DNA of 64,000 bases from Austropuccinia psidii (taxonomy: Eukaryota; Basidiomycota; Pucciniomycetes; Pucciniales; Sphaerophragmiaceae). The notes beneath the pieces are model-generated. The model worked only from the letters and a program-made list of their open reading frames with translations, was not told where the DNA came from and did not search any database. Below are positions 12,116 through 22,784 of this stretch, one piece after another (the stretch's first letter is position 1; each line of letters begins with the position of its first letter). The position numbers and the translations under genes are program-made. The stretch lies in NCBI GenBank assembly GCA_023105745.1, contig JALGQZ010000011.1:25997975-26061974 (forward strand). The letters are read 5' to 3'.

Positions 12116-12463
12116 TTAGCTCTTGTTCAATTTCTTGTCTATGATAAGTTCTTTGAAGAATATCTCTTTGAGGGGAATCTTCTGAATACTTTCTGCAAGT
12201 TCTTTGTAGTGGGAATCTGGTTTGAATTCCCTATCTGCCATTCCCCATTGGAGAAGTTCTTGGAATATTTGATGGGTTAAAACAAACTGTTCTATGCAAG
12301 CCATTCTTGCAGTTTTGCTGTTGAAAACCATCTTGGAAGGTGTAGAAAGGTTCATTTTGCCATGTATTATGACTTTGAGCAACTTCAACTTCTCTCTTTT
12401 ACAGGCCTCTATTCCAACTGATGGTTGTTTCTCTTTGTAAGGAATAATCACTTGGAAATCCAA
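12116..12463 (-). pseudogene. ORF1-type accessory frame of element B2
   Basis: An open stretch of 115 codons, basic, lying in the same frame relation to the downstream Gag frame as ORF1 in A1. The segment HYKELAESIQKIPLKEIFF resembles the B1 accessory frame. The conserved GW-P motif is lost behind a stop at 12116. I recognise no known domain. Upstream on the minus strand the frame enters the leader repeats; no reliable start codon is visible. Confidence 0.5.
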
Positions 12464-12547
12464 AGTCTTTGGAATGGGGTGGTATCATTTCTGATTTGTA
12501 AAGTGAGAGTTTCAGCTAGTTGAATGAATCCTTTTGTTAGTGATTTA

Positions 12548-13345
12548 TAAGTCACTTTGGACAAGTTATTATTGAAAATATCAATAATAAATATCAATCA
12601 ACTCTCCCCAATATATACTCTGTATATATTAAAAATATTAATAATAAAATATGGTTTGTATTTTATTATGAAGTATTATTATTGAAATTATCAATAATAA
12701 TGATAATAATCAATTTTTCACGCCAATTTGGGTAAAAAAAACAAATTATAAGAGTTTTTCTGTAAGAAAAATTCAAACAATATATACTTTGTATATATTA
12801 TGAAAAAAAGATCAATAATAAAATATGATTTGTATTTTATTATTGAAATTATCAATAATAATGATAATAATCAGTTTTTCGCGCCAATTTGAGTGAAAAA
12901 ATGAATTATCAGAGTTTTTCTGTAAGAAAAATTAAAATAATATATACTTTGTATATATCATGACAAAAACAATAATAAAATATGGTTTTTATTTTATTAT
13001 GAAGTATTATTATTGGTATTATCAATAATAATGATAATAATCAATTTTTCACGCCAATTTGGGTGAAAAAAAGAATTATCAGAGTTTTTCTTCAAGAAAA
13101 ATTCAAATAATATACTTTGTATATATTATGAAAAAAAAACAATAATAAAATATGGTTTTTATTTTATTATGAAGTATAATTATTGGTATTATCAATAATA
13201 ATGATAATAATCAATTTTTCACGCCAATTTGGGTGAAAAAATGAATTATCAGAGTTTTTCTTCAAGAAAAATTCAAATAATATATACTTTGTATATATTA
13301 TGAAAAAAACAATAATAAAATATGGTTTTTATTTTATTATAAAAA
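12548..13345. repeat. Tandem repeats, period about 161-171 bp, in the B2 leader
   Basis: Four near-identical units are marked by the block TTTTTC(A/G)CGCCAATTTG at about 12715, 12876, 13047 and 13218, plus a partial unit at the left. Each unit contains a run of ATTATCAATAATAATGATAA, GAGTTTTTCT and TATATACTTTGTATATAT. Units 3 and 4 are almost identical. They occupy the leader between PBS and coding region on the minus strand. The adjacent 13346-13662 is AT-rich low-complexity leader with no gene. Confidence 0.85.
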
Positions 13346-13662
13346 GATAATATTTTATAAATATAAATTATATATTTATAACTCTTCAAAAAATGAAAAA
13401 ATATTATTTTTTTCAAAAAGGATATGTATACAGTTTTTTTTATTTTTTATTTTTTATTTTTTTTTATATTTTTAATATTTTTTTTTTTGAGTAAAAAAAA
13501 ATCAGAATAGAGAAAAACCACGAAATGAATCCCCTTCGGGGCTTCTTATGGTTTAAAAAAAGTGAAAATAAGCAAGAAAACAAGTATAATAACTGTAAAA
13601 GGCATGAAAATTAGCTAAAAATAGTGAAAACAAGCTAGAATTTTGTCTAAAATAGGTAAAAA

Positions 13663-13682
13663 ACCTGGCCAGGCCCCCAAAA
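13663..13682 (-). promoter_or_regulatory. Primer-binding-site-like motif of element B2
   Basis: Minus strand reads TTTTGGGGGCCTGGCCAGG directly after the LTR end, one change from the B1 motif. Confidence 0.65.
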
Positions 13683-15222
13683 TGTCAGGGTGACTATGAT
13701 ATAGCTTCAGAATGATAATAAAAGCTATAAATCTGAGTGTGACACGAAAATAATGATGATATTAGAGTGAGAATATGAGTAAAAGGGCTATACTAAAATA
13801 ATTCAGTGATGGTGAGTACTGCTGATAGCCCTGGGTGCAGTGTTTGCCTGTTGGTTTACAATAGAAAACCCTAAAATACTCAAACTTAAAGTATACCTGT
13901 TAAATTCTAAGAGTACCACCCCCTTGTTGAGAAGTTATACCACGTAAGAATATCAAGAACAGGATGCTGAATTTGCTTCCTGGTGAGGCAAAGCCTCCTT
14001 TTATCTTGTTCTGGGGTAGTGGGAGGTGGTTTACCTCTACACACGACCACAGAGTGAAACCTTTCACTACTGTGGGCTGGTTTGTGATTCTATACACTCA
14101 ATAAAGGCTAGTATTGGGTTGAAATGTGGTTTTAGAACCACAAGTAGTCATTTTTACCCTATAAAGGGTGAACGTTTTCACTAATGGAGTTTACAGGTGT
14201 GTTCTGGTGCTTCTGACGTGTCAGAAACTGTACAGAACCTGTATGGACCTCTGTATTTGACTTAAATATGAGGTATTGAAGTATAAATAAGCTTCAGCAT
14301 CTGTTTGAAACCTCATAATCATACTTATGGGATAATATCCCACTATAAGGCTGTATTTGCCAGACTGTAGGATTTTGACCTTAAAACAGCCATACCTTTG
14401 TCACTTTTTGAGATATCAACCTCAAAATTGGTTCGGTGTGTAGCCCTGAATGTGTTCTACACAATGGTACCTCATTTGATATGGTTATCATTAAAAATGG
14501 CAAAGTTATTCCATGTACAAGTGTTTTTGTACATATGTATGTTTTGGCCAAAAGCTGTATTGGGCTTCTTTGCCCCATAACTTTTGTTCTAGTTGAGATA
14601 TGAGGAAATGAATGACACCATCAGATAGCCCTGATTGTTCTTTTTCCGAAAAGATCCCACTTTAGGTATCTCACACTAAAACTGTAGAAGTTAGATGAGA
14701 GGTGAATGGTTTGTTCACCCTTATTTGGCCTGAATTTGACCATAACCTCAGTAATACTGGTGCTAGCTCAGTTTGGCTGGTACCATTGGATAGCCCTGGC
14801 TTAGAGCTTCATTTTGCATACCCATTTGATGGGGTTAAGCCTCTTAATCTGTATTTCAGGTGAGAGGTGAAAATTAAGGTTTATGCTCAGCAATAACTTT
14901 GAGCATGAATAACTTTGTTATTATTTTTCCTATGATGATGGGACTTATATTTTCAGAAAGAGGTGAGTTTCCCCTTTCTTTTGATACCTTTTGAGCTAAT
15001 TTGGTCCAGCTCCATCTTCTGGTGGTATCTTGACTATACCATTGATTTATGGTATATTGGCTGTCATGCTTGTGCTCTAGTTTTGAGTTAAGGGCTGACA
15101 CTTTTTATATATTTTGAGTTGGTTTGGTTTGGTTCCATCTTTTGGTTGTATTTTGTTCTACCATTAGTTTATGGTATTTCAGCTGTCATGCTTGTGCTCT
15201 GGCTTTGAGTCACAGGCTGACA
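13683..15222 (-). repeat. Family B LTR shared by two elements, with a duplicated end
   Basis: Plus-strand ends TGTCAGGGTGACTATG and GAGTCACAGGCTGACA. The left side carries a PBS and the right side a polypurine tract (both on the minus strand), so it serves as 5' LTR of B2 and 3' LTR of the integrase-bearing element at 15223-17693. The last 120 bp are duplicated: a first end near 15101 (GTTTTGAGTTAAGGGCTGACA) is followed by a second copy ending at 15222, making this LTR about 100 bp longer than B1 or B4. Confidence 0.8.
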
Positions 15223-15234
15223 TACCCTCCCCTT
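15223..15234 (-). promoter_or_regulatory. Polypurine tract
   Basis: Minus strand reads AAGGGGAGGGTA directly before the LTR start at 15222; it is closely similar to the tract beside the B LTR end at 29284. Confidence 0.7.
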
Positions 15235-15376
15235 AAAAAAAGCCCATCATCAATGGGACTGTTAAGACCTCCTAGAGGCTCCAAATCCTCTCAGGTGAAG
15301 GTCACCATTTGTTATAGCATCTTTAGCTAGCCACTTTTTTATCAGCTGTTTGGCTTTTAAATATAATCAGATATTG

Positions 15377-15728
15377 TCAATGGTACGTTCCATTGAGTCT
15401 CATATTCCTTGCCTTGATGATTTTCTTCACTGAACCAGGGAAGTCTACAGCTTCCACTATGGCTTGGGGAGTAGGTTTCTTGCTTCTAGAGAAGAACCTA
15501 CCCTCTCCTGTTTGGTGGTAAGGTTTCACTAGACTCAGTGGGAACACTGGGTGTTTACTGGAGAATTCCTCTGTGAGTTGGACTTCCACTGCATTTTTTC
15601 CTATCAATTTAATAATAATGAGTGGTCCCACAAATGAGTATCTCATTTTATTTGGGCCTTTACAATTATTAAAATTTGGAGTAGATACTAGCACTTGGTC
15701 TCCTTCCTTGAAGTCTGGTTCCTTGTGG
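15377..15728 (-). pseudogene. Integrase C-terminal part of B2', interrupted by an insertion
   Basis: The minus-strand frame includes VLVSTPNFNN, FVGPLIIIKL, VQLTEEFSSKHPVFPLSLVKPY, the usual family signature of the integrase C-terminal DNA-binding region. It aligns with 29786-29598 of B3 and 54.1-54.3 kb of A2. The frame is cut at 15728 by the insertion described next. Confidence 0.8.
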
Positions 15729-16764
15729 TGTGGGAACTCCTCCTGTGTGGGATAAATGAGGCAGTACCTGGAAGGGGAAATTACAATAGAACAGTTTTGA
15801 ATTGCTGTTCAAGATTGTAACCCTTGCTCTGCTTGTGTGTCAGAATAATCTGAACTGCCCTTCCTAATAATGCTGAATTATCTTGACTTGAGTTCCACAA
15901 TCAATTTATTTATTTGATGGTGGCTGGGTCAGAAAAGTCTATTCAACAGACTCTGATCAGACTTTGATTGATTTTAAAACAACAGTTATTTAAAGACAAG
16001 TTGATAACACTAATATAATAGTTTGATAAGTAATAAGAGATATTTTTAGTTGGTTTCTTTTGTAAAGGTTTTTTTTATGATGATTTGGGATAACACAGAT
16101 TTTAATTTCAAATAACTATGGTGAAGCTGTTGTAAAATAGGGAGAAGTATTGATAGCTTGATAATAAGAATAAAGGTAACTGAATATGGTATGAGTATTT
16201 TTCATAGACTGATTCTAATAGTAAAACTAAGAATATTGATATGCTTTCTGAAGTTGATATTTTTTAATTTGGAAACTAATTTGGTTCACTGTTTAATAAT
16301 ACTTGATTATAAATAACTAAGACTGTACTAATAATGGAAGATATATTTTTTTAATGGAGGGGCATTTTACCCAAACTAAATATGATTATGATAAAACTAT
16401 TTTTTAATAATAAGGGGCCTTTTCCCAATATTATATATTACTATGATAAAAGCTATTCTTTTTTCTTAATGAAGGGGCCTTTTCCCCAATATTAAATATA
16501 ATTATTTTCTAGATTAACCTACTAGTGAGGGATGAACTCTGGAAAAAATAAATTCAAATTACATTTCCAGAAGAAGCATGAGGTTTGAAAAATGAAAATT
16601 TGAAGTATTTATACTCTCCAGGGTTAGGGTTGGTGAGAAAAGAGTCCATCTTGAATTAAGGCTAACTTGTGGTTTCATATTGATTAAATCTTCTAGAATG
16701 TTCCTGGGTAATATTTTTTTTTTTTATATTAATCCAAACTGACAAAATGGTATGGAATACCACA
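15729..16764. repeat. Solo-LTR-like insertion of an unassigned family (1036 bp)
   Basis: It starts TGTGGGAACTCC and ends GGAATACCACA, a TG...CA segment with TGTGG/CCACA inverted ends. It is flanked by GTGG on both sides (15725-15728 and 16765-16768), which fits a 4-bp target duplication. It splits integrase coding sequence that is continuous in B3 (near 29790). Internally the block AAGGGGCCTTTTCCC is repeated three times at about 16358, 16413 and 16473. No similar sequence is seen elsewhere in the window. Confidence 0.65.
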
Positions 16765-17693
16765 GTGGGTCTTGTCATACCTCTGCTTGTTGTAATCCTT
16801 TTCCTCAGCTATGCATCTAGCAGATGTGTCACATTCCTTCTTTCACATATCATGGAAGTCTTTAGAAGTAGGGTGGATTGTAAGAGAATTTTTCTTCAAG
16901 TGATTCAATCCTTTTTCCACCAGTGAGGGTCATTTCCCTGCAGTGGAGTGTAGGCTGGTATTGTAAGCCAGCTCAATTTCTGGTAGGAGTGTAACCAAGT
17001 AATGGGTGTACCCTTCATGGACTTTGTATTCCATGCCATATCCACAGAATCTTCTAATGATTTCCTCTATCATTTGGATCATCCTTTCAGCCAAACCATC
17101 TGTTTGTGGGCTTTAGGATATAGAAAATTTAAGTTTTGTTCCAAGAATATCATAATTGTTAATCCAAATTTCTGATGTACATTTTGGTTCCCTATCACTA
17201 ATAATGATTTTTGGGACTCCACAAGCATCTATGATGTTATTCCAGAATATAAATGCTGTTTCCTTAACTGTATTCTCTTTGTGGATTGGTAGGCATCTGA
17301 CGCTTTTGCTGTACCTGTCCACTATGACTAGGAAAGAATTGAAGTTTTCTTTGCCTCCTGGGACAAGTCCTGTTACCAAATCCATGTTAATGGGTTCCCA
17401 TGAATTTTTAGGTTCCTCTATGTGTTGAAGTAACCCATACTTCTTCCCATTTTTCTTTTTACCTTCTGGCATCTTTCCCAAGTGTTGATGTATTCACTCA
17501 ACTCTTTTTCCCTTTGAGGCCACCAAGCTGTGATGGCTACCCTCTCTTTTGTCCTGTATTCACTCATGTGTCCCATATTGGGGAAATCATGGAATTCTTA
17601 CAGGATTAGGAAAATATGGTCTCTGTCTATCACTGTGAGTCCACTCGTCTGCTTCTCTCTGTGGTACAGAAGTCCATCTATTAGGAAAAACGT
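16765..17693 (-). pseudogene. Integrase zinc domain and catalytic core of B2', degenerate
   Basis: The minus strand carries [11 protein letters not shown] (17690), the zinc region, [13 protein letters not shown] (near 17390, first catalytic Asp present) and [10 protein letters not shown] (near 17190, second Asp present), followed by the region of the catalytic Glu (GLAERMIQ, near 17080). Frameshifts and a stop break the frame. It aligns with 30.1-30.74 kb of B3. Confidence 0.75.
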
Positions 17694-18564
17694 TGTCAGG
17701 CTGAGTCTATGATGAAGTTATAATAATACTATTTAAGGATTTAAATATGACTGCAACATGGTGAAATTACTTTGAAAAAGGTTTGAAGATGATAATAATG
17801 GTTTAAAGATGAAATAATAAGGGATTGAATATGAAGAAATAGTGGTGGTGAGCGCTGTTGAAAGCCTTGGGTGCAGTCTTACCAGTTGGGTTACTATAAT
17901 AAGAACTACAATACTAGGAATTAAAGTATACCTGACTTGTTTTCCAGAGGTATAACTGTTTCTGACAGTTATGCTACATAACGATTTACAAACAGGATGA
18001 GGAAACCTTTTCTGGTGGAGAAAAGGCCTCCTTTTATCCTAAAATGGGGTGGAATGGCCCTGTAGATCATCCATGTAGAGGAAGTGAAGGTTTTTTCACT
18101 TCTGGGTACTGCCTTATGGCTTCCACAAATATTTCATACACTTTATTGGGCTCAGATGTGGTTTTGAAACCACATTTGGGCAGTTTTCACCAATACAGGA
18201 TGAAAAACTTTGTCTGGGGACCACATAACCCTCTTATAACATGTGTGATGTGTAGAATGCTGTACAGAACCTGTATAGGACCCCAGTATTGAATGAACTA
18301 TGAGATATTGAAGTATAAACATGCTTCTTTGCCTGTTTGACACCTCATAATAATGGTTGTGGGATATTATCCCACAGTAAAGGTGTATTGGCCCAATTGT
18401 GGGATTTCAACCTTCAAGCTGCTATAGCTTTGTCAGTTTTTGAGATATTGAGCTCAATGTTGGTTCATTGTGTAGCCCTGGATGGTATCTACACAATGGT
18501 ACCTCATTTGATATGGGTAACATTAAATATGGCAAAGTTATCCCATGTGAACGTTTTGTTATTT

Positions 18565-20401
18565 TGTGAGCCTTAGAGGTAATTTCATATCCCCAAAAGA
18601 CCACAAATACAAAATTAACATATAAATATAAATAAAATAAATTTATTTATATTATTAAAATGAAAATTAAAATATAAATATAAAATTATATTCACAATTA
18701 AAAATTTAATTACAATTTAAAAATAAAATTACATTAGAATTTTGAAATTGCAAAATTAAATTTATACTTGAAAAAATTAAGTAAAAATTAATTTTTAAAA
18801 AAATTGTAAAAAAATAAACAAATTTGGAAAAAAGTTAAATAAAAATTATTATAACTTTTTATCCAATAAATAAACATATAAAAATTATTTCACCATTGGA
18901 TTCCTCATAAAAAATCAGGTGGGGTCACCTCTGGATGAAATTTCTGTAACTCAACTCTAAATAAGCTTAAATCAAGTTTTTAGTATTTTCAATAAAAAAG
19001 TTGAAAATGCTCAAAACTTTAATTTAATTCACACCACATGTGGTGTTAACCATCAATTTTTGTGTTAAAATTGAGGTGTTGTGTTTAGTTTAGAAGTTAT
19101 GAGGAATTGAAGTATTTTCAATTGAATTCAATTGAAATGTCAAAATGTGCGCATGTATTACATAAGTGGACTTTGATTTACATATGAGGTATCAATTATT
19201 ACTGTATTGAACTGTACTGTACAACCCAATTGAATTACATATGTAAATTATAAGTATAATACATGATGAAGAATTAAAGGAAAAATAGATTGGAAAGATT
19301 AAATTTGGGGGGGGAAAAGGAACTCCAGCTCTAAGGGGGAGCTAGACCCCCAAAATCCTTGCTGACAGGTATGGGATGTCAAAATTCACGCAAAAGTTCA
19401 TCACTTTTGGCCTGGAATTGAGTTACAGGGTCTGTGGACTCAATTGATGATGAGGTTTTGATACCAACCAGGGCAGTTTTAACTGTTGCCAAGAGGGTAA
19501 AACTACCCTTAAGATAAAAAAAATCATAGTAAAAACAGTTTCAACTGGTTTATACGCCTCTTACACACATTCTGACGTGCTTTGAAGGCTCTAGACCAGG
19601 TATTGCTATAGTAATGGCTGATTTAAGGGTCTAAAATGGCTAAAAATGGCTTAAACCAGCCCTTTTTTGGTCTAAACCAGGGTTCAATGATGCCATAATT
19701 GGCTTTTCTGTTTTCAGACTGTTTTTCACGACTGACAAGAGTAAATTTTACTTTTGGAGTAAGAAAATTGATGGCTATAAAAGAATGTCTTCTTTGCCCC
19801 ACTTTTCTCTTCATGTTAGAATCTTTTCCTTTTATTAATTAGTTTAAACACTGTTAAGCCAATCAATAAAAGATTCCAAACTCCATTTTTGAATCATTTT
19901 AATCCTTTTAACCACGTGAAAAAATAATTATAATCATTGTTTGTAACTCTTATAATCATTTTTACCCCTGAACCACCCCAAAAGTGAATTAAAGCATCTT
20001 TCATCACTGTAAACTTTGTCACTTTGTTTCCAAATTCACTCTGGTCACTTTTGGGCATGTTTCCTCCTTGATATTCTTTTCAAAGACTTTGTTGTTTAAT
20101 TAATTGCTTGCAGTTCTTTGCTCAATTAATTCCAATTGAAATTGCTCTTGAAGAAATTTCTTTTGTAGCCTTAAAATATCTCTTGTAGAGTATTTTTTGG
20201 ATAAATTTTTATTGTTGGTAAAACAATAAATCTTTATAATATTATTGTTTTATACTAATAAAGTTATAAGCAATAAAATTGGCGTGTTTTCTCTTAAAAA
20301 TAATATTTCTTACTATTTTGAATTGATTTTTACCTTGTACAAATTTTGAGGACAGCAAAAGTACTTGATTTTGAATCAAAGTTTCATATCCACACCTTAC
20401 A
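18565..20401 (+). repeat. Solo LTR of family A with TATTT target duplication
   Basis: It starts TGTGAGCCTTAGAGGTAATT and ends CATATCCACACCTTACA; 1837 bp. It is flanked by TATTT at 18560-18564 and 20402-20406, a perfect 5-bp target duplication. No coding region, PBS or PPT is attached, so it is an LTR-LTR recombination product. It keeps the palindrome ACACCACATGTGGTGT (19031-19046) and a TATA-like box (GGCTATAAAAG, about 19774). Confidence 0.92.
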
Positions 20402-20810
20402 TATTTATACATATGATTTTCTCAATATGTGGATGGAGCTTATTTTCTCCATAGTGTTTGTTATAGATGAGATATGAAGAAATGAAAGAAAAAAAAAGTC
20501 AGCCTTTATTGTTCTCTTTCCAAAAGGGTCACACTTTAGGTATCTCACACTAAAATTGTGGAAGTTATATGAGAGGTGAATATGTGGTTCACCCTTATTT
20601 GACTTTATTTTGGCCATAGCTTCTTTAATTTTGGTGTTAGCTCAATTTGGCTAGTCCCATTGGATAGCCCTGACTTGAAGATTCAATTTGAATTCCCATT
20701 TTCTGGGTTTAAGCCTCTTCCTCTGTATTTCAGATGAGAGGTGAAAATTAAGGTTTATGCTCAGTAACAACTTTGAGCAGTAATAACTTTGTAATTCTTT
20801 GTCCTACAAT

Positions 20811-22637
20811 TGTGAGCCTTAGAGGTAATTTCATATACCCAAAAGACCACAAATATAAAAAATAACATATTAATATAAATAAAATATATTTATTTATATT
20901 ATTAAAATAAAAATCAAAATATAAATATAAAATTATATTAATAAAAAATTAATTGCAATTTAAAAATAAAAAATACATTAAATTTTGTAAGTATAAAATT
21001 ACTTTTATACTTGAAAAAATTAAGTAAAAATAAAATTTTAACAAAATTGTGAAAAAATAAATAAATTTGGAAAAAAGCTATATAAAAATTATCATAACTT
21101 TTTATCCACTAAATAAACACATAAAATTTATTTCACCATTGGATTCCTCATAAAAAATCAGGTGGGGTCACCTCTGAGTGAAATTCTTGTAACTCAACTC
21201 TAAATAAGCTTAAATTAAGTTTTTAGTATTTTCAATACAAAAGTTGAAAATCCTCAAAACCTTAATTTAATTCACACCACATGTGGTGTTAACCATCAAT
21301 TTTTTTGTTAAAATTGAGGTGTTGTGTTTAGTTTAGAAGTTATGAGGAATTGAAGTATTTTCAATTGAATTCAATTGAAATGTCAAAATGTGCGCATGTA
21401 TTACATAAGTGAACTTTGACTTACATATGAGGTATCAATTATTACTGTATTGTACTGTACAATTGAATTGAATCACATATATAAATTATAAGTATAATAC
21501 ATGATGAGGAATTAAAGGAAAAATAAATTGGAAAGATTAAATTTGGGGGGGAAAAGGAACTCCAGCTCTAAGGGGGAGCTAGACCCCCAAAATCCTTGCT
21601 GACAGGCGTGGGATGTCAAAATTCACGCAAAAGTTCATCACTTTTGGCCTGGAATTGAGTTACAGGGTCTGTGAACTCAATTGATGATGAGGTTTTGATA
21701 CCAACTGGGGTAGTTTTAGCTGTTGCCAAGAGGGTAAAACTACCCTTAAGATAAAACAATCATAGTAAAAACAGCTTTAACTGGTTTCTGCGCCTCTGAC
21801 ACACATTCTGACGTGTTTTGAAGGATCTAGGCCTGGTATTGCTATAGTAATGGCTGATTTAAGGGTCTAAAATGGCTAAAAATGGCTTAAACCAGCCCTT
21901 TTTTGGTCTAAACCAGGGTTCAATGATGCCATAATTGGCTTTTCTGTTGTCAGACTGTTTTTCACGACTAACAAGAGTAAATTTTACTTTTGGAGTAAGA
22001 GAATTGATGGCTATAAATGAATGTCTTCTTTGCCCCACTTTTCTCTTCATGTTAGAATCTTTTTCCTTTTATTAATTAGTTTAAAACTGTTAAACCAATC
22101 AATAAAAGATTCCAACCACCCTTTTTAAATCATTTTGAACCTTTTAACCACGTGAAAAAATCATTATAATCATTGTTTGTAACTCTTATAATCATTTTTA
22201 CCCCTGAACCACCCCATAAGTGAATTAAAGCATCTTTCATCACTGTTAACTTTGTCACTTTGTTTCCAAATTCACTCTGGTCACTTTTGGGCGTGTTTTC
22301 TCTTTAATATTCTTTTTAAAGACTTTGTTCTTTAATTAATTGCTTGCAGTTCTTTGCTCAATTAATTCCAATTGAAATTGCTCTTGAAGAAATTTCTTTT
22401 GTAGCCTTAAAATATCTCTTGTAGAGTATTTTTTGGATAAATTTTTATTGTTGGTAAAACAATAAATTTTTATAATATTATTGTTTTATACTAATAAAGT
22501 TATAAACAATAAAATTGGCGTGTTTTCTCTTAAAAATAATAGTTCTTACTATTTTTAATTGAATTTTACCTTATACAAATTTTGAGGACAGGAAAAGTAC
22601 TTGATTTTTTATCAAAGTTTCATATCCACACCTTACA
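20811..22637 (+). repeat. 5' LTR of A1
   Basis: It starts TGTGAGCC and ends CCTTACA; 1827 bp. It contains the 16-bp perfect palindrome ACACCACATGTGGTGT (21274-21289), the block GGGGGAGCTAGACCCCC (about 21572), which can fold into a short stem, a TATA box and a downstream AATAAA. Confidence 0.93.
22012..22017 (+). promoter_or_regulatory. TATA box candidate in the A1 5' LTR
   Basis: TATAAA lies in the context GGCTATAAATGAATG and is kept as TATAAA in the solo LTR, A3 and the A2 3' LTR; in the A2 5' LTR it is TTTAAA. A pyrimidine-rich stretch follows 25-50 bp downstream, where transcription would start. An AATAAA at about 22101 could be the polyadenylation signal in the 3' LTR copy. Confidence 0.5.
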
Positions 22638-22639
22638 TT

Positions 22640-22656
22640 TGGGGGCCCAGCCGTGA
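22640..22656 (+). promoter_or_regulatory. Primer-binding-site-like motif of A1
   Basis: Two bases after the LTR end comes TGGGGGCCCAGCCGTGA. The start TGG would pair with a tRNA CCA end. A2 has TGGCGGCCCAGCCGTAA at the same place. Confidence 0.65.
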
Positions 22657-22784
22657 TATTTTACCTGTGACATATTTTTTTACTCTTTTTTAATCTTTTT
22701 CTTATATTGAAAAATTTAAAAAAACATATCAAAAATACTTATAATTCAAAAAATCAATAAAAAATATTTTTTTTTCATATTATA

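Larger units (their letters stand above)
11374..15222 (-). mobile_element. Family B element B2, internally deleted
   Basis: Minus-strand order: LTR (15222-13683), PBS (13682-13663), leader with tandem repeats, ORF1-type frame, start of Gag, then an abrupt change at about 11547 to the last 170 bp of a family B LTR ending at 11374. This fits a deletion from gag into the 3' LTR, leaving only its terminal part. Its 5' LTR is also preceded by the polypurine tract of a second B element, so the two elements share one LTR. Confidence 0.7.
15223..17693 (-). mobile_element. Family B element B2': integrase end only
   Basis: The minus strand contains the integrase zinc region, catalytic core, C-terminal domain and polypurine tract, then the shared LTR. 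The 5' part (Gag to RNase H) is missing: at 17693, within the linker before the integrase zinc domain, the sequence abuts the 3' end of the B LTR that starts at 17694. The simplest reading is that the B3 element inserted here. The other side of the disrupted polymerase is not recognised in the window. Confidence 0.7.

Noticed and set aside
12548..13345. CRISPR-like array
   Set aside because: Repeat unit of about 165 bp is nearly identical throughout, without variable spacers, and the genome is eukaryotic.
19623..19814. Repeated 63-codon frames in family A LTRs (also 21859, 28338, 55658) as a small protein
   Set aside because: They lie antisense across the TATA box and transcription start region of the LTR; their similarity simply reflects LTR copies.
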